NCBI GenBank assembly: GCA_021828865.1
Contig: JAJZCW010000024.1
Location: 1-52,042, forward strand
DNA length: 52,042 bases
Direction: 5' to 3'
DNA from: Bacillota bacterium
GTDB lineage: Bacteria; Bacillota; Bacilli; Alicyclobacillales; SLC66
Part shown: piece after piece, positions 11,427 to 20,973 of the stretch
How positions within the stretch are numbered: position 1 is the first letter of the stretch
Layout of the letters: the number at the start of each line of letters is the position of its first letter
The notes under the pieces: generated by a model
The model's input: the letters and a program-made list of their open reading frames with translations, nothing else
Database searches by the model: none
Told to the model about the DNA's origin: nothing
Translations under genes and position numbers: made by a program

Positions 11427-12115
11427 AGAAAGTTTCCGTCACTGCTAAGACGGTGGAACTGGCTGTTGAAAATGCCTTACAACAATTGAATATTGGTAGG
11501 GATCGTGCTCAAGTGGAAGTGGTTGTGGCCCCATCTAAGGGTTTTTTGGGAATTGGGGCAAAGGATGCACTTGTTGAGGTATCTGTCATTGAAAATCCGT
11601 TAGGTGATGCCGAACGTTTTTTACGAGAACTGTTTATAAATATGGGATTCTCCATCAAAATCACCACTGAAACTAAAAATAAAGAAGTATTAGTGAATCT
11701 CAGCGGTGACAGAGTGGGTATGCTGATTGGTAAGCACGGTCAAACATTGGATGCGTTACAGCATCTAACGAACGCTGTCGGCAACAAGTACACGGAACAG
11801 CCAATGAGATTTGTGGTGGATGCGGAGAATTACCGACAGCGCAGGCAAGAAGCAATGATAAAAAACGCGGTCAAACAATCGGAAAAAGCAGTTGCTTTAG
11901 GGCGTGAAATACGACTTGAACCTATGTCTGCTCATGATCGCAAGTTGATTCATACGGCGCTTCAGGATCGTACTGATGTGCGGACGGAGAGTAGAGGCGT
12001 CGAGCCAGATAGGGCGATTATTATTATTCCGAATAATCTCGTTGCATCTGCATCGAGACCCAAATATAATTCTCGTAATCGCCGAGTTTCTTCCTCATAT
12101 CCGCGCACTAAGTAA
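11423..12115 (+). CDS. khpB: RNA-binding protein KhpB (Jag, SpoIIIJ-associated)
   Basis: A 230-aa protein with three parts: the N-terminal Jag domain (VTAKTVELAVENALQQL), a central KH-II domain with GMLIGKHGQTLDALQHL near residues 106-122, and a C-terminal R3H domain (ESRGVEPDRAIIIIP). The start overlaps the yidC stop (ATGA) and follows an ACGGAGG site. Family members bind RNA with KhpA and affect cell division and wall synthesis; a specific role here is inferred only. The C-terminus has a short basic tail. Confidence 0.93.
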   Translation: MKKVSVTAKTVELAVENALQQLNIGRDRAQVEVVVAPSKGFLGIGAKDALVEVSVIENPLGDAERFLRELFINMGFSIKITTETKNKEVLVNLSGDRVGMLIGKHGQTLDALQHLTNAVGNKYTEQPMRFVVDAENYRQRRQEAMIKNAVKQSEKAVALGREIRLEPMSAHDRKLIHTALQDRTDVRTESRGVEPDRAIIIIPNNLVASASRPKYNSRNRRVSSSYPRTK

Positions 12116-12160
12116 AAATGGGTATATTATTTTAATACTGTATAATTAATTTAACATCCG

Positions 12161-12205
12161 AGGTTGGAGACCGTGCTTGATTTTAATGCCGTTCCAACCT
12201 TTATT
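12161..12205 (+). promoter_or_regulatory. Leader hairpin before mnmE
   Basis: AGGTTGGA (12161-12168) pairs with TCCAACCT (12193-12200) around a 24-nt loop, followed by TTATT. It lies about 50 nt before the mnmE start and about 15 nt after a TATAAT-like -10 (12141-12146). It could be a terminator of the khpB transcript or an attenuator in the mnmE leader. Confidence 0.45.
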
Positions 12206-12252
12206 ACGTTTTGATATTGTGACTTGAATACCCTTGAAACATGGAGGATGAA

Positions 12253-13632
12253 ATGGATTTTCAGGACACGATTGCAGCGATAGCCACAGCAGTAGGTGAG
12301 GCTAGTATTGCCGTAATTCGGGTGAGTGGCAATCAGGCTGTTGATGTTGTGGATCGTATTTTTAAAGGTAAAAATTCATTGAAGAAGGTTGCTTCCCATA
12401 CGGTATGGTTTGGTCGTATTTATTCGTTCGATGGGAAGCGCGTGATCGATGAAGTGTTGGTTACTGTGATGAGGGGTCCCAAAACCTATACTACTGAAGA
12501 TGTGGTGGAAGTCAGCACACATGGTGGATTTCAAGCTGTTCAGGAGGTACTTGGTGAGGTAATTAGGGCGGGAGCTCGAATCGCGGATCCTGGTGAATTT
12601 ACCAAACGTGCATTTCTTGGGGGCAGAATTGATTTGACGCAAGCTGAAGGCGTAATGGAATTGATCAGGTCGCAAACGGATGCCGCAAAGGCCGCTTCAC
12701 TTCGTCAACTTGAAGGCAGCATGACAACTTTAATTAGAGATATTCGTCATCAAATGATTCAATTGATGGCTCATATTGAAGTAACGATTGATTACCCGGA
12801 GCACGATGAGGAAGAGGCAACGTTAAAACAGGTTTATGTGGGAGTTTCTAAACTGGAAGCAGAGTTATTGAGAATCCTCACGGAAGCCAATCAGGGTAGA
12901 ATTTTACGTGATGGCATTCGTGTGGCTATCGTGGGTAGGCCTAATGTTGGCAAATCTTCATTGTTGAATCAATTGGCAAGGTTTGATCGCGCCATTGTGA
13001 CTGACATTCCTGGAACAACGAGAGATGTGTTGGAGGAACGTATTCAGATTGGCGGGGTTCCATTAAAAATCATGGATACAGCGGGTATAAGAGAAACGCT
13101 TGATGTGGTAGAGCAGCTTGGTGTTCAGCGTAGTAAAAAAGCGATACGTGATGCTGATCTGGTCCTGATCATGATTGATCAAAGCACTGAGTTGTCCGAT
13201 ATCGATGTGGAATTGATGCATGAAGCAAAAAATTTGCCTGTCATTGTCATTCTCAGTAAGTCAGATTTAGAGTGTCGTATTACTACAAATGATCTACAGT
13301 CCTATATGGCATTAGATAGAGTCATTCATTTATCTGTTTTTGATAGGGCAACCATTGAAAATCTTGAGGCGTTGATGATCAAGGTCATATTTCATGGGGA
13401 CATAAAGCCAAAAGATGCTACATTTGTTGCCAATTCAAGACATATTAACTTATTGGAATCAGCTTTAGAGAATTTAAGAGGTGTTTTAGAAGCGATTCGT
13501 TATGGACAAACACTTGATCTTGTCGCGGTCGATTTACATTCTGCATGGGCGACACTTGGAGAAGTCATAGGGGAAACGCCTAGTGAAGATTTGTTGGACC
13601 AAATTTTTAGTCAATTTTGTTTGGGTAAATAA
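12253..13632 (+). CDS. mnmE: tRNA modification GTPase MnmE
   Basis: A 459-aa GTPase that acts with MnmG to install the 5-substituent on wobble uridine of tRNAs. Start at 12253 follows a GGAGGATG site; an upstream in-frame ATG at 12241 overlaps that site. The N-terminal folate-binding domain contains VSTHGGFQAVQEV. The G domain has GRPNVGKSS near residue 222, DTAG, and a SKSD motif in place of the usual NKxD. The C-terminus ends in the required FCLGK (C-L-G-K) catalytic motif. It is first in mnmE-mnmG-rsmG. Confidence 0.97.
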   Translation: MDFQDTIAAIATAVGEASIAVIRVSGNQAVDVVDRIFKGKNSLKKVASHTVWFGRIYSFDGKRVIDEVLVTVMRGPKTYTTEDVVEVSTHGGFQAVQEVLGEVIRAGARIADPGEFTKRAFLGGRIDLTQAEGVMELIRSQTDAAKAASLRQLEGSMTTLIRDIRHQMIQLMAHIEVTIDYPEHDEEEATLKQVYVGVSKLEAELLRILTEANQGRILRDGIRVAIVGRPNVGKSSLLNQLARFDRAIVTDIPGTTRDVLEERIQIGGVPLKIMDTAGIRETLDVVEQLGVQRSKKAIRDADLVLIMIDQSTELSDIDVELMHEAKNLPVIVILSKSDLECRITTNDLQSYMALDRVIHLSVFDRATIENLEALMIKVIFHGDIKPKDATFVANSRHINLLESALENLRGVLEAIRYGQTLDLVAVDLHSAWATLGEVIGETPSEDLLDQIFSQFCLGK

Positions 13633-13660
13633 GGTTGATTAGTGAAAGAAGGTGTTGAGC

Positions 13661-15547
13661 ATGCGTTATCATGCAGGAAATTTTGATGTGATCGTGATTG
13701 GGGCTGGTCATGCGGGGGTGGAAGCGGCACTGGCAGCGGCCAGATTAGGGGCTGAAACACTGCTTCTCACGATCAATTTGGATATGATTGCATTTATGCC
13801 TTGCAATCCCTCGATTGGCGGCCCGGCTAAAGGGATAGTGGTAAGGGAAATTGATGCGCTTGGCGGTGAAATGGCATATAACACCGATCTAACATATGTG
13901 CAAATGCGTCTACTCAACACAGGTAAAGGGCCAGCGGTTCAAGCGTTGCGCGCTCAGTCAGATAAAGCACTGTATAGTTTGATGATGAAAAATACGATAG
14001 AAAACCAAAAAGGATTGACCCTGCGACAAGGGATTGTGGAAGAGTTGCTCGTCGATCATGGTGTTATTCGTGGCGTGGTGACGAGAACTGGCGCAGAATA
14101 TAAGGCAATATCGGTGGTGTTAACGACTGGGACTTATTTGCGCGGAAGAGTAATCATTGGAGATGTTGCTTATTCTAGTGGTCCCAATGGGCAATTACCT
14201 TCTGTACAGTTGGCATTGAACCTGAATGAACTCGGATTTGAATTGGTTCGCTTTAAAACGGGAACACCTCCTAGAGTCAATCGCAATTCGATTGATTTTA
14301 CAAAGATGACACCACAACCAGGTGATGAAGGCAATTTGCACTTTTCATTTCGTGACGATATTGAACCGAGAGAGCAAATGGAGTGTTATTTGACATTCAC
14401 TTCTTCGTCCACTCATGAGATCATTAACAGCAATTTATACAGAGCTCCTTTATATACTGGAGATATTGAAGGGAAGGGACCTAGGTATTGCCCTAGTATT
14501 GAGGATAAAGTTGTTCGATTTAAGGAGCGTCCCAGCCATCAGATTTTTTTGGAACCGGAAGGACGAAATACTGCAGAATGGTACGTTCAGGGATTATCCA
14601 CTAGTTTGCCTGAAGACGTACAGGTGAATATGCTGAAATCCATTCCAGGACTTGAAAAGGTCGAAATGTTAAGACCGGGCTATGCCATTGAATATGATGC
14701 CATGGTGCCTACTCAGTTAATGTCGACCCTAGAGACCAAATTAGTTGCTGGGTTATTTACAGCGGGACAGATCAATGGAACCTCTGGTTATGAAGAAGCG
14801 GCGGGGCAGGGAATCATCGCAGGGATTAATGCCGCATTTTATGCACTAAATAAAGAACCGCTTACCTTAAAGCGATCTGAAGCCTATATCGGTGTTCTGA
14901 TTGATGATTTGATTACCAAAGGCACATCAGAACCATATCGCTTGTTGACTTCGAGAGCAGAATACCGTCTTTTGCTTAGGAATGACAATGCCGATATTCG
15001 CCTGATGGAGATTGGTCACCGCATTGGATTACTTCCTGATGAGCGGTATGAGCGTTTTTTGCATAAAATGGAGGCTATTCAAAACGAAAAGGAACGACTT
15101 CACAAAACTCGTATTCAACCGGAACTTCATAAAGAAATATTTGATTATTTGGGTTTGGAATTTTCGAGTGGTTCTATTTCGTTAGAGCAGTTATTGAGAC
15201 GTCCTCAAGTGACTTATGATGTGATTGATCAGATTGTTCCTTCTGCAAGCAATTTGCATGAAGAAGTGCGAAAGCAGGTAGAGATTGATGCCAAGTATCA
15301 GGGGTATGTAGATAAGCAGGCTCAGGAAATTGAAAAGCAAAGACGACTGGAAGACAAAAAAATACCATCGACCATTGATTACTTCTTAATTAAGGGATTA
15401 TCGAATGAGGGAAGGGATAAACTTTCAATCATTCGACCATCGGATATCGGGCAGGCTTCTCGAATTGAAGGTGTGACACCTGCGGATATCTCAGTCCTTT
15501 TGATATGGTTGGAAATGAAGTCAAGGCAGTCGATGGCCAATGGGTGA
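13661..15547 (+). CDS. mnmG: tRNA modification enzyme MnmG (GidA)
   Basis: A 628-aa FAD-dependent partner of MnmE in wobble-uridine modification. The Rossmann motif is [19 protein letters not shown] near residues 12-30. The family signatures [23 protein letters not shown] and [16 protein letters not shown] are all present. The ATG at 13661 is chosen because GAAAGAAGG lies 8 nt upstream; a GTG at 13652 is in frame. It overlaps rsmG by 8 nt. Confidence 0.98.
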   Translation: MRYHAGNFDVIVIGAGHAGVEAALAAARLGAETLLLTINLDMIAFMPCNPSIGGPAKGIVVREIDALGGEMAYNTDLTYVQMRLLNTGKGPAVQALRAQSDKALYSLMMKNTIENQKGLTLRQGIVEELLVDHGVIRGVVTRTGAEYKAISVVLTTGTYLRGRVIIGDVAYSSGPNGQLPSVQLALNLNELGFELVRFKTGTPPRVNRNSIDFTKMTPQPGDEGNLHFSFRDDIEPREQMECYLTFTSSSTHEIINSNLYRAPLYTGDIEGKGPRYCPSIEDKVVRFKERPSHQIFLEPEGRNTAEWYVQGLSTSLPEDVQVNMLKSIPGLEKVEMLRPGYAIEYDAMVPTQLMSTLETKLVAGLFTAGQINGTSGYEEAAGQGIIAGINAAFYALNKEPLTLKRSEAYIGVLIDDLITKGTSEPYRLLTSRAEYRLLLRNDNADIRLMEIGHRIGLLPDERYERFLHKMEAIQNEKERLHKTRIQPELHKEIFDYLGLEFSSGSISLEQLLRRPQVTYDVIDQIVPSASNLHEEVRKQVEIDAKYQGYVDKQAQEIEKQRRLEDKKIPSTIDYFLIKGLSNEGRDKLSIIRPSDIGQASRIEGVTPADISVLLIWLEMKSRQSMANG

Positions 15548-16274
15548 TAGTAATCAAATGATGGGTAGTGAGTTTCTACAATGGGTACTTAAGCTTGGAA
15601 TTGTGCTTGATGAACATCAGGTAAACCAGTTTCAAAAGTACGCAGATTTTCTTGTGAAATGGAATGAAACACGTAATCTAACCTCAATTACTGAGGTGGA
15701 TGAGATATATAGTAAACATTTTTTTGATAGCCTGGCTTTGTTTCCTTTACTACAAAACCAATTGCCTATTCATCGATTAATGGATCTGGGAACGGGCGCA
15801 GGATTCCCTGGAGTACCCCTCAAAATAGTGATGCCGGAATTGAATTTGACACTTTGTGATTCGTTGCGTAAAAGAGTTGATTTCTTACAGTATGTGGTTG
15901 AAGAGTTAGGGTTATCAGGTGTAACGGTTATTCACGCGCGTGCTGAGGAATTGGCAATACAGAAAGTTCATCGGGAAACCTATAGTCATTTGGTTTCCAG
16001 AGCAGTTGCATCTATGCCAACACTACTCGAATGGGTCTTGCCTTTTTTGAATGTTGGGGGACATTTTTATGCGATGAAAGGGCCTTCTGCAATGGAGGAG
16101 TGGAGACTTTCCAATCATGCCGCAAAAGTTCTTAGTGCCGTGCTTGTACAGGATTACGGCTATTATTTACCTCTTAATATGGGCGAGAGAATGGTGCTAG
16201 ATATTAAAAAAATTAAACAAACACCTCGGAGGTTTCCAAGAAAGCCTGGTGATGCTACGAGGAACCCCCTATAA
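15540..16274 (+). CDS. rsmG: 16S rRNA m7G527 methyltransferase RsmG (GidB)
   Basis: A 244-aa S-adenosylmethionine-dependent methyltransferase of 16S rRNA G527. The SAM-binding motif is [16 protein letters not shown] near residue 81. It is preceded by the family pattern [20 protein letters not shown] and the downstream [13 protein letters not shown]. The start overlaps mnmG. Loss of RsmG gives low-level streptomycin resistance in other bacteria. The C-terminal [15 protein letters not shown] is typical. Confidence 0.97.
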   Translation: MGDSNQMMGSEFLQWVLKLGIVLDEHQVNQFQKYADFLVKWNETRNLTSITEVDEIYSKHFFDSLALFPLLQNQLPIHRLMDLGTGAGFPGVPLKIVMPELNLTLCDSLRKRVDFLQYVVEELGLSGVTVIHARAEELAIQKVHRETYSHLVSRAVASMPTLLEWVLPFLNVGGHFYAMKGPSAMEEWRLSNHAAKVLSAVLVQDYGYYLPLNMGERMVLDIKKIKQTPRRFPRKPGDATRNPL

Positions 16275-16409
16275 TCAAGATTTTTTTATGTCATTTTTTC
16301 TCTTTAAATGTCGTTTAGGAACTAGTTTTGTCGTTAGTTTTTACAAAAGAAGGATATGGTGGCGACGTGTAGAACCCCTTAATCAAATTTGATGACAGGG
16401 GTAGCTGTT

Positions 16410-17237
16410 ATGCGCGAACAATTGACAAAATGGTTGAATTCATCAGTTATCGATCAGAGTCATAAGCTTACCATCCATGAATTGCCTATCGATATGATTG
16501 CTGCTAATCCATTGCAACCAAGAACGGTTTTTGATGACGATAAATTGGATGAACTCGCGTCTACCATTCAGTCACACGGTTTAATACAGCCCATTGTAGT
16601 TAGACATAAATCTGATCATTATGAATTGATTGCTGGAGAGCGCAGATTGCGGGCTGCGATTAAGTTGGGGTTTACCACTATACCTGCGATGATTCGCAAT
16701 ATTAATGACTCTCAGGCTGCCTCGATGGCTTTGGTAGAAAACTTACAGCGTGAGGGCTTAAGTGCGATTGAAGAGGCGTTGGCTTATCAACATTTTTTGG
16801 AGGATTATCATTATACGCAAGAAATATTGGCGCAGAGGCTTGGCAAAAGTCAGTCGACAATTGCCAATAAATTGCGTTTACTGCATTTGTCGAGTGAGGT
16901 TCAAGATGCGGTTATTCATCGTCAAATCACTGAAAGACACGCTAGGGCAATGCTTGGTCTTATTGAGACCGAACAACGGACACTGTTGTCGGAAATCCTT
17001 CAAAAAGGACTTTCTGTTAAACAAACGGAAGCTCGTATTGATGCCTTGAAGAAGAAAATGAAACAGAATTCCTTGAATTGTTCAAGATTTATTTCTAAAG
17101 ATGCGAGGCTTGCTATCAATACCATCAGACGCTCTCTTCATTTGATAGAAAAGTCTGGGTTTACTGTTGAAAAACATGAAATTGATCAGGAGGAGTTTTT
17201 CGAATTTATAATAAGAGTGCCTAAATCCGTCAATTAA
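16410..17237 (+). CDS. noc: Nucleoid occlusion protein Noc (ParB family)
   Basis: A 275-aa ParB/Spo0J-like DNA-binding protein. Start at 16410 follows CAGGGGTAG; a TTG at 16389 and an ATG three bases later are in frame. An amphipathic N-terminal MREQLTKWLN, which in Bacillus Noc binds membrane, precedes the ParB domain (NPLQPRTVFDDDKLDEL, LIAGERRLRAA) and a helix-turn-helix (LGKSQSTIANKLRLL). Its place just after rsmG and before parA-parB is that of Bacillus noc. Noc prevents division over the nucleoid. Confidence 0.88.
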   Translation: MREQLTKWLNSSVIDQSHKLTIHELPIDMIAANPLQPRTVFDDDKLDELASTIQSHGLIQPIVVRHKSDHYELIAGERRLRAAIKLGFTTIPAMIRNINDSQAASMALVENLQREGLSAIEEALAYQHFLEDYHYTQEILAQRLGKSQSTIANKLRLLHLSSEVQDAVIHRQITERHARAMLGLIETEQRTLLSEILQKGLSVKQTEARIDALKKKMKQNSLNCSRFISKDARLAINTIRRSLHLIEKSGFTVEKHEIDQEEFFEFIIRVPKSVN

Positions 17238-17266
17238 TCACACGATTGTCATTGTTTTTGAGTTGG

Positions 17267-17300
17267 AGAACACCCATCTTTTCATGGTGTGTTCTTTTTA
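17267..17300 (+). terminator. Terminator after noc
   Basis: AGAACACCCAT pairs with ATGGTGTGTTCT (one bulge) around a TTTTC loop and is followed by a T-rich run. It separates noc from parA; a TACAAT -10-like sequence for parA follows at 17308-17313. Confidence 0.8.
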
Positions 17301-17355
17301 TTTCTAGTACAATAAAGAGTAACGATTTTTTGTATTTTATTTGGGAGTTGGTTTA

Positions 17356-18114
17356 ATGGCAAGAGTAATTTCTATTGCCAATCAAAAAGGCGGAGTTGGA
17401 AAAACAACTACTGCTGTTAATCTCGGTGCTAGTTTGGCTGAATTGGGCAAAAAAGTACTTTTAATAGATATTGATCCTCAGGGCAATACCACTTCTGGTG
17501 TAGGGATCAATAAAGCGGATGTCAAGTATTGTATATATGATGTACTTATTAATGATATCAGCGCATCTGATACGGTGATCGCTACTTTTGTTAATAATTT
17601 GTATATAATTCCCGCGACAATACAACTTGCTGGTGCGGAAATTGAACTTGTGCCTACGATATCGAGAGAGGTTCGGTTAAGAAGATCGATTTCCTCCTTG
17701 CGCAACCAATTTGACTATATATTAATTGATTGCCCCCCTTCTTTAGGTCTTTTGACTATTAACGCATTGACCAGTTCTGATTCTGTAGTGATTCCTGTTC
17801 AGTGTGAGTATTATGCACTCGAAGGACTAAGTCAATTGCTTAGTACAATTCGTTTAGTGCAAAAGCATTTCAATACTTCGCTAGAGATTGAAGGGGTTCT
17901 CTTAACGATGTTGGATGCTCGTACGAACTTGGGGCTTCAAGTCATAGAAGATGTAAAAAAGTATTTTCGTGATAAAGTGTATCAAACGATTATTCCCAGA
18001 AATATTCGTTTAAGTGAAGCTCCAAGTCATGGGAAACCAATTATTCAATACGACAACCGTTCACGGGGTGCGGAGGTATATCTAGATTTAGCCAAGGAAG
18101 TGATTGGAAGTTGA
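17356..18114 (+). CDS. parA: Chromosome partitioning ATPase ParA (Soj)
   Basis: A 252-aa deviant Walker ATPase. The motif KGGVGKTTTAVNLG begins near residue 10, Walker A' carries the signature lysine, and DYILIDCPPSLG and SEAPSHGKPI follow. The ATG at 17356 has a GGGAG site 8 nt upstream; a TTG at 17341 is also in frame. In Bacillus, Soj also controls DnaA activity and acts with Spo0J in origin segregation. parB starts within its last codons. Confidence 0.96.
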   Translation: MARVISIANQKGGVGKTTTAVNLGASLAELGKKVLLIDIDPQGNTTSGVGINKADVKYCIYDVLINDISASDTVIATFVNNLYIIPATIQLAGAEIELVPTISREVRLRRSISSLRNQFDYILIDCPPSLGLLTINALTSSDSVVIPVQCEYYALEGLSQLLSTIRLVQKHFNTSLEIEGVLLTMLDARTNLGLQVIEDVKKYFRDKVYQTIIPRNIRLSEAPSHGKPIIQYDNRSRGAEVYLDLAKEVIGS

Positions 18115-18971
18115 AGACGCGAAACGGTTTGGGAAAAGGATTGGAAGCATTAATTCCTCAATTAGCTGATGATCGATTGAATGAAATTGTACACATTCGA
18201 GTTGATGAATTGGTTCCGAACCCTTACCAACCTAGGCGTGATTTTAATTTTGAAAAATTAGATGAATTAGTCAATTCGATTAAAGAACACGGTGTATTAC
18301 AACCAATCGTTGTGAGGAAACGTATTTCTGGCGGGTTTGAAATTGTAGCTGGTGAAAGAAGATTTCGAGCTGTTCAGCTTGCTGGGTTGCCTACCATACC
18401 TGCTCTTGTCAGAGAAATATCTGACAAAGAAGCGATGGAGATCGCGCTTATTGAAAATTTGCAACGAGATGATTTAAATCCCGTTGAACTGGCAGAAGCA
18501 TACAAAAGATTTATGGAATTATTTTCTCTTACGCAAGAACAGTTAGCAGATAGGGTGGGGATGAGTAGATCTCATGTTGCTAATTTAATGCGATTACTAT
18601 CTTTACCTTTTGAGGTACTTGAAGATGTTTCACGTGGAACAATTTCTATGGGGCATGCTCGAGCATTATTATCTTTAAAAGATAACAATTTGATGCAATC
18701 AATAGTGGATAAAATTAAAACGGATGGATTAAGTGTTCGCGAAGTGGAGTTGTTGGTTCAAAAGTCGGAAAATGTTCCACGTGAAACAAAACAAAAAGAT
18801 AAAAGAGTGCATCCGCAAATTAAAGCCTATGAAGATAATTTAAGAGAATTACTGGGAACGCCAGTAAAAATTAAAGATAAGAACGGAAAAGGCAAAATAG
18901 AAATTGATTATTTCAATGAAGATGATCTAAGCAGAATTCTTCAATTGATAAGCGAAGAAAACCTGGAGTGA
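18111..18971 (+). CDS. parB: Chromosome partitioning protein ParB (Spo0J)
   Basis: A 286-aa CTP-dependent DNA clamp that loads at parS and spreads, recruiting SMC. The start is TTG at 18111, overlapping the parA stop, and gives the conserved N-terminus RNGLGKGLEALIP that stimulates ParA. The CTP-binding C motif is IVAGERRFRAVQLAG. Next comes the ENLQRDDLNPVELAEAY region, then the helix-turn-helix GMSRSHVANLMRLL. Two parS sites lie in its own coding sequence. Confidence 0.96.
   Translation: MKTRNGLGKGLEALIPQLADDRLNEIVHIRVDELVPNPYQPRRDFNFEKLDELVNSIKEHGVLQPIVVRKRISGGFEIVAGERRFRAVQLAGLPTIPALVREISDKEAMEIALIENLQRDDLNPVELAEAYKRFMELFSLTQEQLADRVGMSRSHVANLMRLLSLPFEVLEDVSRGTISMGHARALLSLKDNNLMQSIVDKIKTDGLSVREVELLVQKSENVPRETKQKDKRVHPQIKAYEDNLRELLGTPVKIKDKNGKGKIEIDYFNEDDLSRILQLISEENLE
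18626..18641. promoter_or_regulatory. parS: parS site 1 (inside parB)
   Basis: TGTTTCACGTGGAACA is a 16-bp match to the Bacillus parS palindrome TGTTNCACGTGAAACA, with one symmetric deviation. It is the exact reverse complement of parS site 2. Confidence 0.92.
18773..18788. promoter_or_regulatory. parS: parS site 2 (inside parB)
   Basis: TGTTCCACGTGAAACA matches the consensus. It is 147 bp from site 1 and in opposite orientation. A parS in the parB gene is also known from Bacillus subtilis. Confidence 0.95.
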
Positions 18972-19001
18972 GCGTGTATCAGCAAGTACTGAGGTGAGGA
19001 T

Positions 19002-19721
19002 TTGTTTTTAATTGGAACATTAGCCAATACATCCGCAATTATAATTGGATCCATAATAGGCTTGATGCTAAGAAAAATTCCCGATCGAATGAGAGTTGCA
19101 GTACTTCAAGGTCTTGGGTTATTTGTGATAACACTCGGATTGTCGATGGCAATGACTGGATTGAAAAACCCATTAATCATTGTGATATCTCTAGTAGTAG
19201 GAACTGTTATAGGCGTTTGGTGGCATATTGAGAATAAAATAGAATTGTTGGGCGATTGGATCGAGAATAAAACCAAAGGAAAATACGGAAAACTATCCGA
19301 AGCATTTGTTTTTGCCAGCCTGATTTTCGGAGTGGGGTCAATGGCGATTGTTGGGGCAATTCAAAGTGGAGTGTCAGATTCCAATTCGATATTATATACC
19401 AAGAGCATGCTGGACGGATTTTCTGCCATTATTTTTTCATCTGCAATGGGGCCGGGGGTTGCCTTATCTGCGATCCCTATTTTAATATATGAAGGCGGAA
19501 TAGCAACATTAGCACATTTGTTCAGTTCAAAAATGAGTTCACCAATCATCATTTCTGATATTACAGCGGTAGGGGGATTGTTGATTGCTGGGATAGGAAT
19601 TAATATTCTAGAAATTAAAAAAATACAAATAGCCAATATGCTTCCTTCGCTCGTGGTGGTTGCATTAATTCAATGGGTTCTTATACACGGTCAGGGAATC
19701 TTAAACGCTATAATACACTGA
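19002..19721 (+). CDS. DUF554 family membrane protein
   Basis: A 239-aa polytopic membrane protein with about six hydrophobic spans and the family start FLIGTLANTSAIIIGSIIG. The start is TTG at 19002, a few bases after GAGGTGAGG. Conserved glycine-rich segments such as IFGVGSMAIVGAIQSGVSD and AMGPGVALSAIP match the DUF554 (YdfK/YqgA) family. A transport role is often suggested but is not established. The gene follows parB as in several Bacilli. Confidence 0.85.
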   Translation: MFLIGTLANTSAIIIGSIIGLMLRKIPDRMRVAVLQGLGLFVITLGLSMAMTGLKNPLIIVISLVVGTVIGVWWHIENKIELLGDWIENKTKGKYGKLSEAFVFASLIFGVGSMAIVGAIQSGVSDSNSILYTKSMLDGFSAIIFSSAMGPGVALSAIPILIYEGGIATLAHLFSSKMSSPIIISDITAVGGLLIAGIGINILEIKKIQIANMLPSLVVVALIQWVLIHGQGILNAIIH

Positions 19722-19738
19722 TAAAGCAGGTGCTTCTA

Positions 19739-20233
19739 GTGATTTCGTTATTAGATAGTCTATCAAAGTCAACAATGGTTTTGATTAGCGCTTTAGGAGT
19801 GATCATTGGACTGATTGCACTTATATATGCAATCATCGTTCAAACATATGCCTCTAAGGTGAAGAAGAGGTACCTGAGTCTTGTTCGTGGTGAGAGCGGC
19901 ATAGACTTGGAATCTTTGATTCAACAAATAAATGTAAGTATCGAAGAGTTAAGAAGCATGCAAACAGTACAAGGTGAAAAACTGGAAAATCATGAAATCA
20001 GAATACGTAAAAAAGCTTCTCAACCCATCATAAAAAGATATAATGCGTTTGGTGAAGATGGTAATGATTTAAGTTTTTCTATCGCAATTTTGAATGAAGA
20101 AGGCAGCGGAGTCGTACTTAGCAGTATTTACGGAAGAGAAGACTCTATCGTATTTGCAAAACCAATCATAGATAAACAATCAGGGTACAAATTAACGAAA
20201 GAAGAAAATGAAGTGATTAAAAGTGTCAAATAA
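19739..20233 (+). CDS. DUF4446 family protein
   Basis: A 164-aa protein with one N-terminal membrane segment (VLISALGVIIGLIALIYAII), a coiled helical linker (SLIQQINVSIEELRSMQ) and a C-terminal domain with RYNAFGEDGNDLSFSIAIL typical of DUF4446. The GTG at 19739 is chosen: AAAGCAGG lies 8 nt upstream and it falls just after the DUF554 stop. A longer in-frame reading from 19673 would overlap that gene. Function is unknown; the gene habitually neighbours parB in sporulating Firmicutes. Confidence 0.85.
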   Translation: MISLLDSLSKSTMVLISALGVIIGLIALIYAIIVQTYASKVKKRYLSLVRGESGIDLESLIQQINVSIEELRSMQTVQGEKLENHEIRIRKKASQPIIKRYNAFGEDGNDLSFSIAILNEEGSGVVLSSIYGREDSIVFAKPIIDKQSGYKLTKEENEVIKSVK

Positions 20234-20243
20234 AATAATATGA

Positions 20244-20864
20244 TTATGGGAGCTCTCTTTGATTGAGAACGGGTAAAGTTGAGATTCCAAATTGTTGAGT
20301 AGATCTTAAAGCAATAGCGATGCTGCGCGAAATGATATCTGCCATTTGAAACACCAGGTTAAGCCTGGTGTTTTGTAAAACAAAGTACTCCATAAATCCG
20401 CCAACATTTACGACACCAGTGATATGATAATTCCCTACTTCAGGTAGCACTTTTTTTACTCCAGCACCAGGTTTTAAGGAACCCTTTGCGATAGTTATAT
20501 CACCAATAGATGAATGATGGCCGAGACATGCATCAATGGCAATAATAAATGGGTTGATTATCTCATCGCTCACCTTATTTAATGTCTCTTCAAGGTTAAC
20601 AGCATGAACTGGATTGTTTAATGTGCCGTAGATGTATGGAAGGTGTAGTTTATCTGACAAGTTTGTTCCGACCAAAGGGCCTAAAGAATCCCCGGTCGAT
20701 CGATCAGTACCGATGCACATGATAACAACAGTCGAACCAATAGGCCTATGCAATACTCCTTCCTTAATAGCATTTGATAAAAAGCCAATAGCATTGGGGT
20801 GCTCAAAGTGAATTTTCAAAGATTGATTATCTTTGGAGAAAGATAGCATGGATTGATTGAACAT
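20244..20864 (-). CDS. yyaC: YyaC-type sporulation protein (DUF1256)
   Basis: A 206-aa protein of the YyaC/GPR-related hydrolase fold. The pattern CIGTDRSTGDSLGPLVGTNL near residue 51, then IIAIDACLGHHSSIGDI and KPGAGVKKVLPEVGNYHITG, is diagnostic. In Bacillus it is expressed in sporulation and resembles germination protease; the substrate is unknown. It is convergent with the DUF4446 gene and divergent from the CvpA-like gene. Its presence supports a spore-forming host. Confidence 0.88.
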   Translation of the reverse strand: MFNQSMLSFSKDNQSLKIHFEHPNAIGFLSNAIKEGVLHRPIGSTVVIMCIGTDRSTGDSLGPLVGTNLSDKLHLPYIYGTLNNPVHAVNLEETLNKVSDEIINPFIIAIDACLGHHSSIGDITIAKGSLKPGAGVKKVLPEVGNYHITGVVNVGGFMEYFVLQNTRLNLVFQMADIISRSIAIALRSTQQFGISTLPVLNQRELP

Positions 20865-20973
20865 TTTCTCCCGCCTTATAAAAGATTGATAGTACAGTAT
20901 GTGACGGAAGAAGGTTAATTTATACCTTGTAAAGCATAAAATATGTTGAATAACCCTAAGGGGGGGTCAACGT

